Shown: in pieces, positions 1 through 11,800 of the stretch | Layout: every line of letters starts with the position of its first letter | Position numbering within the stretch: position 1 is the first letter of the stretch | From: Strongylocentrotus purpuratus | Lineage: Eukaryota > Echinodermata > Echinoidea > Camarodonta > Strongylocentrotidae | DNA: 64,000 nucleotides | Reading direction: 5' to 3' | NCBI RefSeq assembly: GCF_000002235.5 | Contig: NW_022145611.1 | Coordinates: 1,116,001-1,180,000 of the forward strand | Program-made: the position numbers and the translations under genes | The notes under the pieces: model-generated | The model's database searches: none | What the model saw: the letters and a program-made list of their open reading frames with translations, nothing else | What the model was told of the DNA's origin: nothing

Positions 1-67
1 CTACGAGCAAAAAGTGAGACATAGGCGCTGCTTTTCTGGTGACGGCGGCGGCGACGGCGTCAACATC

Positions 68-94
68 AAAAACTTAACCTAAGGTTAAGTTTTT
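68..94. repeat. Perfect 13-bp inverted repeat
   Basis: Two 13-nt arms (AAAAACTTAACCT and its exact complement) are separated by a single A at 81. The sequence could extrude as a cruciform or be a dimeric protein site. No second copy was noticed in the window. Confidence 0.7.
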
Positions 95-744
95 GAATTT
101 TTGATATAATTTTCAAAGTTTAAGTTTTTAGTCAATGAAACTTAGACTATAGGGTTATCAAGTATTCCCAATCACGTGAGAATTCCCATTCTCACAAGGG
201 CCTTTTTTCATTCCTGGTGAGTGCATCTTTCTGTAGGTCTAAGAAGTGCCCCATTTTCACCTCTGATAATTACCCTTTTTACATGACACATGCTCCTTTT
301 CCCCTTATCCCTTTAGTGTCCCCTTTTCCTCTCATCATTAAACGCGCCCCTAATTTCAAGCGACTAAGAGTAACTTCCCCCAAAGTTTGCTCGCGTTTAT
401 AGATGATATAATTACATTACTTATTAAAGGTCTTTTCAGTCTTCCATTGTGAGAATGTGCTTATAACCCCATCAGGATTGGGTTTTTCCCTCTTAATAAG
501 ATGCAATTTTTTGTACTGCGACCTCACAAAACTTAAAATTTTCCTCGCTTGCAAATCAATTTTCATACCATCACACCAAACTGATACTTAAGCAATATCT
601 TGTATGGTGTATAAAGAGAAACAAATGTTGAAATCGTCCCTGATAATGTAATCACAATGTAGGGGTATATACCATTGTCTAAAAAAATGGATATTTTCGC
701 TTTGAGATTCCCTTTTTTTCCAGAAAGTGCCTATTTTGTTGGTG

Positions 745-850
745 CCCCCCCCCCCACTTTGGAAGACGCTCCGCCACTCCTGGGGGGACACATCAGTCAA
801 AAGTGCGCACAGGGGGGGGGGGAGGGGTTGAGGGGTAATGTGCCCCCCTC
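745..850. repeat. Low-complexity C-run/G-run patch
   Basis: Runs of ten or more C (about 747-757) and of G (about 811-821) face each other over some 100 bp, with further C and G clusters between. The opposed runs can pair as a GC-rich hairpin or form quadruplex-type structures. Overlapping open frames on both strands here are by-products of the composition. Confidence 0.6.
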
Positions 851-2182
851 CGAAGCTGAAATTTTTTAACCTGGATTTGGTCAAACTCCCAATAGATAAA
901 TATCATTCACAATTCTCTTCAAGCAGTACGTGTAACTTCACCTTGCAAGCAGTATGTTTAATTTTTTAATCACCTTGTATATTAGGCCCTGTATTTCAGC
1001 TCAAATTGTTTAGTGATTGTGGACAGGCGAAGCAGGAAAATAGAAAATTTGGCCTTCATACACACAACCAGACCAGTGACACCATGAAACAGAAACACTA
1101 TTACAATGATTACCGGTACTGAAACATAGTTTTCAAACTACCAAGGAGAGGTAACCAGGAACCAAGGTATAATACAATGATGCAATTTTACCCATGTTGT
1201 AGTAGTACATGGTAGTAGTATGGATATCCCGCCTCTTCTTTTATGCACATCCTTTCCACTGATATCGCAAGTTTTAGAAAAAAGGGCCCAATGTCTGCAT
1301 AACTAAGCAAGGTAGGAGTTCATTAAAAACATGATGTAAAACATTAAGTATATCACACCAAAGCATCTCAATCTGACAGCACGATGTGGAGAAAAGTTAA
1401 TGGTGTAGATAAATACACAAGAAATATGTTCATCGGCAGTCTAAGTCAAGCAATCATTTATAAAACTGAGGCTTTGCCAAGGCATCCATTTTAAGTATGT
1501 GTCTATAGGGCAAATAAGATGTAGTCAAGTACTCAAGTTACCACCTGTCAGCCAAGATCAAACTTTTGGAATATAAGAGTTTTGGGGAGGGGTCATCTTT
1601 TATCAATTTCTGTTTATTGATAATAATTATAACATTTGGGAATGGGCCTATGAGTATGATTTATATATTGTATAAAACAAGCAACTGTTAATAAAAGGTC
1701 TAATATACCTTGGTGCGTGTGTGGACCACGGAGTAACCATCTAACTAAAGGATGTTATATACTATTGTACATTATTATTGTTTCTCTGGAAAAAATTGCA
1801 ATCATTGAGTCAGGTATTTTTTTTTTTTTAAAGAAATCAGCATGTTTTTATAATGTGTTTTATAATAAGGGTGCAGGTCATGATACAAAAAATTCCCTGG
1901 AGAAAAAAATAGTGCTCAGATTTAGCCTAAGTATGCTTTGTTGAATTTTTAAAGAAAAAAGTAATCTACAAATGGAAGTAGCAGATGAGGTCATTTGTGC
2001 TTAATATTTGACCATCAATGTTATAATCTGTAAACATATTAGTTTGTTGTAATAAAATGAATAAATTAAACATGTTTATTATCTTATATACAGTATTCCC
2101 TTCATATCTTTTCTTTTTAGTGTGCATATATGGTTGGATAAATAGAATCATATGTGGAAAAAATCTGGAAACAAAACGTGAG

Positions 2183-2320
2183 AGTTCAGAGAGAGAGAGA
2201 GAGAGAGCAAAAGAGAAAGGAAAGGAAATGAGAGAACTGTTTAATGGTGAGAGATGTTGATGTCGTGAAAATGAAAAATTTATAATGCAGTGAGACAGCG
2301 AGAGAGAGAGAAAAAAAATA
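2183..2320. repeat. Interrupted (GA)n microsatellite
   Basis: Several short GA runs (about 2185-2206 and 2297-2311) are separated by purine-rich sequence. This is one of many (GA)n/(CT)n tracts in the window. Confidence 0.8.
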
Positions 2321-2922
2321 AAAAAATTAAAAAATCCATCTTATAAATGCGTTAATCGCCTCGCCGCTATGTGGCTCGTGGGCGATGCTCTGCATCGTCA
2401 TAGGGACAACCCCCCCCCCCCCTGATAGGCCCTGACAATGAAATCTGGAGAACATACAGATTCACAAGGGCTGGACTACTCGGTCTCGTGGATCAAATAA
2501 AGAAATAATGGAAGTTATTATAAAAGTATGTTTTTCTCTCTTGTTATGATAATTGGAGAAAAAAAACCTGTTAATTAGATTATATTAGTTTTAGCTTCAA
2601 CTGTTTGATATTAATATGCATGTGGGCACAAATAGCAGCAACTGCGGTAAGTGATATCTACGGTATTCCTTGAGCTGCGGTAAATGATCTTATTGTATAT
2701 GCCACTTACTGGTTTTCCATAGACCTGTGCACAAATGTTATCATATAATGCTATTTAAAAAAAATTCAATAGGATGGTGTACAAATCGAATATATTATGC
2801 CATTCTTTCCACTTAACTACATGTTATTCAATATCCGTGTCATTCAAACAATACAGGCAAACATTCCCTGATGTCATTAAGTTTACATCAATCTATCTTG
2901 CTTCTCTCCTTATAAACAAGCC

Positions 2923-2961
2923 ATCTTCATTGGAATTCACATCCTGAATTCCAATGAAGAT
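2923..2961. repeat. Perfect 16-bp hairpin with 7-nt loop
   Basis: The arm at 2923-2938 (ATCTTCATTGGAATTC) is exactly complementary to 2946-2961, with loop ACATCCT. It is compact enough to fold as RNA from either strand. Arm length and loop are within the range of a small hairpin RNA but shorter than a typical miRNA precursor (about 60 nt or more), so a remnant of an inverted-repeat element is also possible. Confidence 0.7.
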
Positions 2962-3314
2962 AGACACCTCTCTTGCATTGTACATGAAATATCCATTCAC
3001 TGATCTCCGCACGAAGTACCCTCAATTTTACGCACAGAAAGCTCACACTAACCCGTAACCAAAACCACCCTGAAATGATGACAATATTCAAAAGATCAAT
3101 TCATTTGTAATCAAGTGTGGATTTTAATTCATTTGATCCCTTGATAGTCTGGGTTCGGTATACCGAAACAGGGGAGGGAGCAGCTTGTGGCGTGGAACCA
3201 TAAGGACCAATGAGGTTCTTTTGGGACATAGTTTATATAAAATTACCAAGCTGAAACCTACCCTAATACCAGTCACATAAATCAATGCTCAACTGAGTAT
3301 TTGTTGCGTTTTCC

Positions 3315-3586
3315 TCAATCATGACTTGTTGAGTTTTGTGCAGAAGTGCTACAATCCATTGTTTGAGAATGTATATAGCGAGTAGTCCAAATCAGGAGGG
3401 TCGCAAACTCCTTCTCAACCTCCATTGTTACATCTTGATTCCTGAAGAGCCTTGTGATTTGAGATGAACTTGGGAGAAGTTCCCACGTTGTTTTGGAGGC
3501 ACACGCTCCTTGTGCTGACTGCTCCTCTTCAGCAACTACTACAGACAAGTCCACTTGTATCTTTGTAACCAATTCCAATAAGCCAG
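3315..3586 (-). CDS. Possible terminal coding exon, protein unknown
   Basis: On the minus strand an acceptor AG (3588-3587) after a T-rich stretch is followed by an open frame of about 90 codons ending in TGA at 3315. The frame opens GLLELVTKIQ and ends NSTSHD. It is rich in acidic, Ser and Thr residues and has a moderately hydrophobic segment (FATLLIWTTRYIHS) near the C-terminus. An ATTAAA (about 3122-3128) lies downstream as a possible poly(A) signal. There is no in-frame ATG near the start, which fits an internal or last exon better than a whole gene. No family was recognised. A chance open frame is a real alternative. Confidence 0.3.
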
Positions 3587-5353
3587 CTGTTCATGAATAA
3601 AATGTTAATTGAAAGAAGAAAAAAAAATCCAATATTGTTACAAGCACTTTAAGATCTAAAGCTGACATCACAAGTATATTTCTTTTTCTTCTTTCTTGTT
3701 GTTTTTCTTCTTATAGTAATCTTCAAAGGGCTATTAGTTTTATATAAATTCACTGTTTGCTCAACAGGAGTACATTCCTTATTTTCCATGCCAACAAGAG
3801 ATCCCAGATTAAAATATTACTTCTCATTATGGTCTGAAATGAAATACCATATTGCCAAACATGTATTTTATTACTAATATACTACATGTCTGAGTAAAAG
3901 ATCTAATCAAACATTCCGACCATTGTTTTAAAGACCGTCAATACTACTGGGCCAGAAGGGATTAGACCACCCAGCCAGGTCACTGACAGGTGGCTATCTC
4001 ATCAACTCAGCTCTCAACTAACATAAGAAAGAGAGGATCATGGGGGACCAACAGACACCGATTGGGGAAGTTTTCTATATAGAGAGAGCAAGTAGGACAG
4101 TGGGGCTTTAAGAATAGCAATTAGCATTCATAGAAATGGCATAGAATTTACATCCTTAAACTTTAAGCTTTGAAAACCTCGTTTTGATTTGAGTGTAACT
4201 TTTGAGTTATTAACAACCAAAATTTTCCAGTGATTTGTTTTTGTTTCACTTTTAGTACACAAACATATTTTTCTTTATCACACTTGCAGGATATAATCAT
4301 ATAAGCTAATTTGATCTTGTACTGCTAGGCTGCCCCCCCCCCCCCCTCCCCCTCTATTATACGAGTGTGAAAAAAGAATACAATTCTTTGTAGCCTTTCT
4401 TAATCACTAATCAAAATTTTGAACTTCAGTTAATGTTGTTTAAAGAATATATTATGAAAGTGAGATGGATTGCAGGTGGCAAGGGTGTATTGGTTGAGAA
4501 TTGCAGGTAATAATTCATGCTCTACTATGAGCCAACTTACTTCACACACTATCATCTTGCAGCAGGGTAAGGTTTTTACAGAAATTTTAGAACTTGCAAT
4601 GGGATGTACTTAAATATCAACTTTGTACAATAGCAGTATGTAGAAAGGAATTTAGGATAACCTGACTTTGGGTCTGCCAATGCTTAACACAAGCTTTATT
4701 TCATCAAGATATATGGTTATTGCTCAAGTTATGATAGGGTTTTAGATTAGCTTTTAGGGTTAATATTACGTTTAGCTATGGATCCAGGATTAAGATTAAG
4801 AATTCATTTTGTGTTACAACATAACCACTAAACAATAGAGCAGGTCGTAAAAATCAGATACACGTTTCACAAACTGGGGGTCAGCGTATTTTTAGTTTAA
4901 TAATACAAAGGAAGATTTTTAAACTGCCAATGATGAGTATCAATACATACAGCTCCACCAGCACCTGGAAAATCTGATTGTACGACACTTGTTCCTCAAG
5001 ACATTTGCTCAACATCAATTTCCTACGCTATTATCCAAATACTTAACTTCATCCCGGGATCCAACACTAGACCTTACCCTACACCTAACCTCAATCCCAA
5101 TTGCAACCCTCGGCCTAACCCTACACATTTGACAAATAAAGCCTTGAGCAGTCGTTGCAGGAGCAAATGTTTGGTCACTCCAAATGCCATGACAGGCTCA
5201 CTTGCTATGACTTTATCTGTTTCTTTACCAGATTAAAAAAAAACCATTGTAATATTCATTATTAATTACCAGTCCATTGTGCTTTGCTCCTAATATGTCA
5301 GGCACAAGAGGCCATCGCTTTCAGGTAAGGGGCAGAACATCAAGACTGGAACC

Positions 5354-5400
5354 TCAAGGCACCCCATGATCTCTCAACAGGAAGCCCTCCTTCTCAATCC
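5354..5400 (-). CDS. Possible small exon (tentative transcript)
   Basis: On the minus strand the acceptor TCTGTTCCAG is followed from 5400 by a frame (IEKEGFLLRDHGVP, then TGA at 5354). It is in phase with the candidate exon 5792-5901: that exon ends one base into a codon and this one supplies two. Read together they give an ORF of about 38 codons starting from the ATG at 5861. The evidence is splice consensus plus phase agreement only. No protein family was recognised, and no good donor follows. Confidence 0.2.
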
Positions 5401-5791
5401 CTGGAACAGAATTATAAACAATTCAATAAATATTAACCAAATTTGAAATAAATAGCACTATTTAATATTTTAGTTGTCTTTAACGTTTACTTTTTCAGCA
5501 AAATTTGAAGGTTGATTGCTATTTTTTTAATTGCTTGTCGTTCCTTTTCATGTATTGGACCCCCCCCCCCTTTTCCCCCTGCACATGAGCTTAAAATGTT
5601 AATTCTAAAAAGAGAAACACTTCAGCAACGTGTTAGTAGACATGTGGATTCATACATAGCCATCCCATGAATACTTCTCAAACCAGCCCTTTGCATCCCC
5701 TTCAGTTTGACCTTGACCTCACCTATTCAAAATTTTGTTTTACTTGAAAAAACTAAACAGATCAAGTTAGATCAAAAGTAAATATGTTTAC

Positions 5792-5901
5792 CTTCTCTTG
5801 TGGTGGTCTGTTTTCTCCAGGACATTCTTGTTTCAAGCACATACTCCAAGAAAGCAAGCATTTGGTACTACATTAACTGCGACAAGTCTCTGTACATTTT
5901 C
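5792..5901 (-). CDS. Possible internal exon, well-formed splice sites
   Basis: On the minus strand a pyrimidine-rich acceptor (CTCTTTTACAG) precedes 5901 and a near-consensus donor (AAG|GTAAAC) follows 5792, giving a 110-nt exon. A second potential donor (GTATGT) lies inside at about 5844. In the frame set by the ATG at 7861-7859 a stop occurs within the exon unless the inner donor is used. In another frame an ATG at 5861 opens 23 codons (MLAFLEYVLETR...) that run through the outer donor. Coding status is therefore unclear, and a non-coding RNA exon is equally possible. Confidence 0.3.
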
Positions 5902-6133
5902 CTGTAAAAGAGAGGGGGGGGGATTTAATTCTTAGAATAAAAGGAAATGAGCATGATCATTAAAACATTGATGAGCATTTGCAGAATTAACTGTTCTCTT
6001 TTGGACTTTCTCTTTACCAAAAAAGCCCTCCTTCATTATCTAACATTGAAATTTATATTCAATTCCTTGATCCAGATCTAGTTGATCTACAGTCTCTAGA
6101 TGATCTAGTTCATGTCTCGTAACTGTTCACAGG

Positions 6134-7308
6134 CAGGCACAGATCCAGGGGGGCCGCCCCCCCCCCCCACCCGCAAAAAATAAAAAGAGAGAGAGAGAGA
6201 GAAGGAAAAGAATGGAAAAAGGAGAGAAAGGGAAAGAAAGAAGAGGAAGAGGAAAAGAAAAGGGGGAAAAGAAGGAGATCGGGGGGCCGAAAGAGCCTTG
6301 CCTCCCAGCTGTAACCTCTCCCCCTCCCCCCATCAAATAATAAAAGAGAAGGAAGGAAAGGGAAAGAAAAAAAGTAAAGAGGGGATAAAGAGAAGGAAAA
6401 AAGAGGAAGAAGAAAAGAAGGGGGAAATCAGTTGCAATTTTCCCGCCAACAAGTTGTAGTTCGGGGGGGGGGGGGCAAAGGCCCTTGCCTCCTCCTCCCT
6501 CCCCCCCCCCAAAAAAAAGGAGAAGGAAGGGAAAGGGATAGAGGAGAGCTAAAAGGGAACAAAAAAGAGGAAGAAGAAAAGAAAAGGGTGATAAGAAGGG
6601 GAGAACAGTTGCGATTAATCCCGCCAACAATGTGTGGATCGGGGAGGGGGGGGCCAAAAGGCCCTTGCCTCCCCCTAGCAAACCTAAAACAGAGAGTAGG
6701 AAGGGAAAGGAAAGGAAAATAGGAGAGAAAGGGAAAGAAAAAAAGAGAAAGAAGAAAGGTAGGGGAGATCAGTTATGTGTAGATCGGGGGGAGGGGCACT
6801 GGCGTACTGATGGGGAAGGGGACTTGGGGGGGGGGTGACAGATGCCCCCCCAAATATAATTCAAACATGGTTTATTTCTAATTCGATACCGGTGATTTAC
6901 AAATGTTGCTGAAATGACATAATTTTCCGAGATTTTTCCTCAATGTTTAATAAATTATACTTTTTAATGCGTTTGTGGGACAATGGCAAATTCATAAAGA
7001 AAGAAAGAATAGTGACGCCAATTAGTGTCCTGCCAGTGTCACAAATAAGGTATGCTAATATGCTCATCTGACCGCAATTAAATGCCTATACCCCTGAGCT
7101 TCTGGGGGTTCCACCCCTTGACCCCCGCACATTCTTTGCCCTTAGACACCACGCCAATTTCACAACGCTCTACTTGATCGTAAATACCTCCCCCCCCCCC
7201 CCCTCACCTACTTAGAGAAACGTTTAGCGGAACCTGCATGTAAGAGTGGGGTGGTGCAGATTTTTTTCAAATTTGGGTCCCCCCTAAGAAATCCTGGATC
7301 CACGCCTG
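6134..7308. mobile_element. hAT-like non-autonomous DNA transposon, 8-bp TSD
   Basis: The left end starts CAGGCACAGATCCAGG and the right end is the complement of CAGGCGTGGATCCAGG, an imperfect terminal inverted repeat. Both ends are flanked by the same 8-bp sequence TTCACAGG (6126-6133 and 7309-7316). An 8-bp duplication and CAG-initial ends are typical of the hAT superfamily. The 1,175-bp interior has no transposase frame. It holds decayed purine-rich repeats (6180-6790), C/G runs and a second end-like sequence (CACTGGCGTACTGATGG, about 6797) that may mark a nested relative. It lies inside the candidate minus-strand transcript, in what would be an intron. Confidence 0.75.
6180..6790. repeat. 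Decayed ~150-185-bp tandem repeats in the hAT-like element
   Basis: About four degenerate units alternate a purine-rich block (GGAAAGGGAAAG-like) with a landmark containing CCGCCAACAA, a GATCGGGG-like G run and GGCCCTTGCCTCC. Landmarks recur near 6270-6310, 6430-6500, 6605-6675 and 6770-6790. The 184-codon minus frame across it is Pro/Leu/Phe-rich and reflects composition, not a protein. Confidence 0.55.
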
Positions 7309-7858
7309 TTCACAGGTAGTCCAATTATTTACTGGTCTGTAGGCCTAGGGCTAGCCTAGTCCTCAAATTTTCTACTCTCGTACTCGTCTAACTATCTCGG
7401 TATCTGGTCTAAATTTTGGCGCTTGTTCACAACTCATGTCAACTGTGACCATGCTTATTAGTGTTAGCTATTAACTTTCTTCTGACCCAACTATGAAAGT
7501 AGTTTTTCAACAGTTGGACCTAAACGTAACAAAAAGCTTGGATCATTGATGCAGCTAGCGCTAGTGAAGTGATCTGCCTATAGACCCTATACTCGTATCT
7601 AATTTTCAGAGAGGGTCTCGCCCGAAAGTTTGGGCCAAGGATCAAGGAGTGACGATGGCAATCGAGCTGAAATATTTCTCACGACGATAAATAACGAATC
7701 AAAAGTTCGAGTGTAGATTACTCCTAAATTCATCAGATATAACCATTTTAAACCACTTCATAACGTACAGACAAATCAGCAGATTCATACCTACAGCAGA
7801 TATGTTTATAAATATGATTCAATTTACGAGATTTGAACGTAATTACAGCTGTACTCAC

Positions 7859-7922
7859 CATCAAACTTTCAAAGAAAACTTCGAGCTCTCACTCTGTGTG
7901 GGTGACGTCATACATTAAATAT
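7859..7922 (-). promoter_or_regulatory. Possible promoter and first exon, minus strand
   Basis: Reading the minus strand: a TATA-like TATTTAAT (7921-7914), then a perfect CRE palindrome TGACGTCA (7910-7903), then a short segment ending in ATG (7861-7859) directly abutting a strong donor GTGAGT (7858-7853). An exon ending in the start codon is a known arrangement. The CRE lies closer to the putative start than the TATA-like box, which is unusual. It points left toward the candidate exons at 5.9, 5.4 and 3.6 kb. This is inference from motifs only. Confidence 0.3.
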
Positions 7923-8236
7923 GCATGCAGCGAAAGTCTTGTCATCAGATCAGGCAATCGTACATAAAAACTTCCATCACAGATAGAAAAATTTCTTATT
8001 AAAATAATGAGGATGATTACAGTTATCAATCATTATAACCAAATCTGCATTCAAATAAGAAGGAGAATGGTGATACAGAGACTTATTTACCGCACGTAGG
8101 ATTTCTGATAAGAATGCACAAAGAACACAAAATGGAAAGGTGCCTGGAATAGAGGATAATAATATCAGTCAAGCTCATGAATATTCATATTATGGGCGTT
8201 ACCAACCATTGACATTTGCATACACAATCGTTATTT

Positions 8237-8990
8237 AATATATAATGGAAATGCGCTTTTCATTATATATTATATAATGGAAATGCGCTTTTCATTATAT
8301 ATTATATAATGGAAATACGCCTCTCATTATATATTATATAATTGAAATGTGCTTTTCATTATATATTATATAATGGAATGTGCTTTTCATTATATATTAT
8401 ATAATGGAACTACGCTTTTCATTATATATTATATAATGGAAATGTGCGTTTCATTATATATTATATAATGGAAATACGCTTTTCATTATATATTATATAA
8501 TGGAAATGTGCGTTTCATTATATATTATATAATGGAAATACGCTTTTCATTATATATTATATAATGGAAATGGCTTTTCATTATATATTATATAATGGAA
8601 ATGTGCGTTTCATTATATATTATATAATCGAAATACGCTTTTCATTATATATTATATAATGGAAATGGCTTTTCATTATATATTATATAATGGAAATGTG
8701 CTTTTCATTATATATTATATCATGGTAATACACTTTTCATTATATATAAATAATGGAAATGTGTTTTTCATTATATATTATATAATGGAAATACACTTCT
8801 CATTATATATAAATAATGGAATGTGAATTTTAATTGTTTATAAATAATGAAGTCTGAATTGTAATTATTTATAAATAATGAAAATGCGTTAAGAATTATA
8901 TACAAATAAAAATGTACATTTACTTGCATTATATGTAAATAATGGTTATTATTTGTTAAATAATGGTTATATAACATATAAGTTGTCTAA
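8237..8990. repeat. 32-bp AT-rich palindromic satellite
   Basis: About 18 tandem units of ~32 bp run to about 8830. Each has the AT palindrome ATTATATATTATATAAT followed by a GGAAATGCGCTTTTC-like linker. Linkers vary (ATGCGC, ATACGC, ATGTGC), and units near 8820-8990 are progressively decayed and shorter. Every unit is near self-complementary, so single strands can fold into a ladder of hairpins. Confidence 0.85.
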
Positions 8991-9762
8991 ATAATAGGTT
9001 TACAAACGGCGCCTCATACTCCCCCTCCTTGCTTAGGATGCATGGTGCTACAATCACGAATGCAGTAGTACCGGATTGAATGTGAAGAAAAGCCTTTTGG
9101 AAGTTTGAAAAATGCAAGCTAGTAGAGCAAAACAGTAGGATTCTAGTGATTTAATATTCAGCCACAACATAATTGTTCTATTCATAAATAACGGGAACAC
9201 ATGCCTTTGTGGTTCACCAGAAAAAAACTAAACAAAACAAAGCAATTTGAATTTCCTTGCTTCTTTCTCCATTAACCATCCAAATTCATCACCAAACATG
9301 GGAACAAGAACCACAGGCATCCTACAACATTGTGACAAATTAATGAGATGAAATAATGAAAGCAGGCAACCATGAAATTTATATTTCATTCTCAAACAAG
9401 CCAAGAATGACCTAGAATTCTTGTATTGAGAACAAGGATACTTCTGATTAAAGTGTAAGTCCAAACAAATCAAGCGTACCCATAATTTTGTAGATCCATT
9501 TAACCACATGTATACCTCGCAAGGTTCTTTTGAAGGAATAACTGAATGTGTGATTTTGAACTTTTCCTGGTGAATCGTTTGTTTTGGCCGAGGAGACAGC
9601 AAGACTCCAAGGCCACGTGTGAGTGTTGTTAAAATGGGCTTTGGGCAGGAAATGGATTGATGAATGAGAGGCAAGGACTCCCCCCCCCACCCAAACCCAC
9701 TCTCCCCACCATCACCACATCCCTCATTCCTAATCATATTTTCATTGAGACAGGGAAACATA
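8991..9762. other. Unassigned sequence with a long unsupported minus frame
   Basis: A minus frame of 185 codons (9228-9785) runs through here and into the end of element A1. A second minus frame of about 80 codons overlaps it, and their residues show no domain or family. The run of C near 9679 and the overlap with a transposon end argue against a gene. Nothing else was recognised. Confidence 0.4.
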
Positions 9763-10223
9763 CAGCGTGTCCACACACAAAACAATTTATCCCAAAACTC
9801 TATAACGAAACGTCGTATAAAGAATCATCATATAAATTCCAGGATGTCCACACATAGAAGAAAGTACTCCTGAAACTCTATAGCAAAATGTTGTATAGGT
9901 GCGCAGTTTCCTACTGCGATCATGAAATGGAAGCGGAAATGAGAGGTCAGGTCTCCTTTCGCTCGAGGTCACGTTAAGCCCCACCCAGTTATACCGTTCT
10001 AGTTTGACTAGTTATACTAGTTACGTCCTCACACAACACATTCCGTGATTAGGTGTGATTAGGCGTGATTCTTTATACGTCGTATAACGAAACGCATGCC
10101 TGGGCATCGTTTCATTATAGTTAGTAAGCGTCCACACACACAATTTCATCGTATAAGACTATCCCAAAACGGTAGACCTAATATCATGCCTAATCACGGA
10201 AAAATGTGTGTGTGGACACGGGG
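9763..10223. mobile_element. Family A element, copy 1 (CGTGTCCACACACA ends)
   Basis: The left end CAGCGTGTCCACACACA and a right end complementary to CCCCGTGTCCACACACA bound 461 bp with no coding capacity. The interior is made of the words CGTATAACGAAACG, GATTAGGCGTGATT and ACTAGTTATACTAG, repeated on both strands. It matches 28478-28977 in opposite orientation and 56191-56438 in part. Left and right ends differ outside the shared 14 bp, so they can be told apart. Confidence 0.8.
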
Positions 10224-11362
10224 ATATATGTGCAGGCTTGTTTATGGTGGTAAAGAATATTGATTTGTTCATGAGAGGTATCATTTGGATCTGCTGCAGA
10301 ATGAGACTTCTCTTTTTTTCACCACAGAGCTCTATACGAACTTAAATCAGCTCTTCTCATTTTTTTTCTTCAAAAATAGGATGTTTCACAACTTCAACTT
10401 CAACAGAGATATCCAATATTAATTGATTTGATTGTGAATATCAAAATTAAAGTGACATATGAGCCTGAGGCAATGTTTGAGAAAAATATTGCAACATATA
10501 GGCATAATAAGAAAGTCATGGAATTATCTTGAGCTAAGATTATCGAATACAAGATTCTCATTGTAGAAAATTAGTTACATGTACGTATTAAACTGAAGTA
10601 ATATAGGAATCTATCATTAGAATATAGAGATCTTAAAAAGAAAATTTCCTTCATTTGTACTCAAGGTCTATTATGAGTATCATGTCCATAAATACTTTCC
10701 TAAAAAGAAAAAATGTTGTAAAGGGATATTTTCAGTCAGTTTGTATCCAACAAATGATCGGACAGAAAATATTATATTCATTCAGAATCTTATCTCAAAA
10801 GCAAGGCCCTCAAGTGCAAGGGAGGTTATTAAGTGAGATTGAAATAGCTATGTGGTTGGTTGGTGTGTGGTTGGGATGGCTTGAGGCTATGGTGAATGAC
10901 CTCTACTCATATACCACTCATATGTCTCATTGCACTTCAACCACTTACCACCCCCCCCCCCCCTCCAACGTTCTCTCAAAACTCAACTAAAATGCCCTGT
11001 TTTTGTATTTCTTTACAACCTCTTCATAATAACCAAGTTATCATCACCCCGATGTATGAATAGAGAAGCTTGGTATCAAATGTTTTGAGCGACAAATATA
11101 CACTGGATATATTTGGTATTCATCACTGTGTAAATGACTAATCTTCTCAGAATGGGAGTCTACGGGGGATAGATTACCACCCCTGAGGGACCAGCTAAAT
11201 GAGGAAGGGGGTAAATGAGAGAATGGATAGGGGGGCCTAGAGGAGATGGGATTTCCATGGATCTATTATGATTAGTCTGTACAGGAAACTGGGGGATGTA
11301 TATTCAACAATTTGCATGGGAAACAGGTTGATTAGGGTTGTGGAGAAACAAGAATGGGAGAA
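10224..11362. other. Unassigned sequence
   Basis: No gene or element was identified. It includes a C run at about 10950-10962. A 111-codon plus frame (10655-10990) crosses that run and shows no recognisable features. Confidence 0.45.
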
Positions 11363-11800
11363 TAGGCCCATTTACACAGCCAAAAAAACCTTCTTGAAAA
11401 ACCAACGTTTTAAACAACATGCCATTTGCACTACTACAAAAACCCATAAGAAACCATCAGTGTTCGATAATTCTTTATTTTTATTTTTTTTGTTGTACGC
11501 ATGTGCCACTTGTTACATGTGCTAGCACGGAAGGTAGGAGAGTCACATAACAACAAAAAACAGACTGATTTGCTGGTGATTCGAAAGCGAGCATTTACAC
11601 AGTAAACACCAGTGACAGTTTCTGCTGCCGTTTAAAAAAACGACACTCCAAGAGACAGATATTTCTAGATAAAAATTGTAGGAGAGGAGGGGGGAGGGGG
11701 GAGGGGGTTGTCTTTATGGGTAGTTGCTTAGCAACTTCTGACAAAACTCCGGGATGTGAGAAAAGACCTGACGTTTTTCCTTGCAGTGTGAATGCAGCTA
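11363..11800. mobile_element. Family E element, copy 1 (TTTACAC ends)
   Basis: It starts TAGGCCCATTTACACAGCC and ends GCAGTGTGAATGCAGC, an imperfect inverted repeat of the family's TTTACACTGC end. It keeps the family core around 11500-11560 (TGCCACTTGTTAC, GAGAGTCACATAA), also seen near 18660-18725, 32405-32455, 52825-52880 and 59905-59960. The right half carries a G-rich run (about 11680-11710). There is no coding capacity. Confidence 0.65.

Larger units (their letters stand above)
1..2160. other. Unassigned AT-rich sequence
   Basis: No gene, RNA or complete mobile element was recognised here. The short open frames (60-100 codons) have no domain-like content, and several fall in runs of C or G. 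The stretch holds one perfect short palindrome (68-94) and a G/C-run patch (745-850), described separately. It could contain introns or distal regulatory DNA, but nothing in the sequence shows this. Confidence 0.5.

Noticed and set aside
6127-6838. Open frames of 68-184 codons on both strands
   Set aside because: They lie in purine-rich decayed tandem repeats with C/G runs inside a hAT-like element. Residue content is Pro/Leu/Phe or Lys/Glu/Gly repeats.
9228-9785. 185-codon minus frame
   Set aside because: It overlaps the end of transposon A1 and a run of C, has a competing frame, and shows no domain or family pattern.
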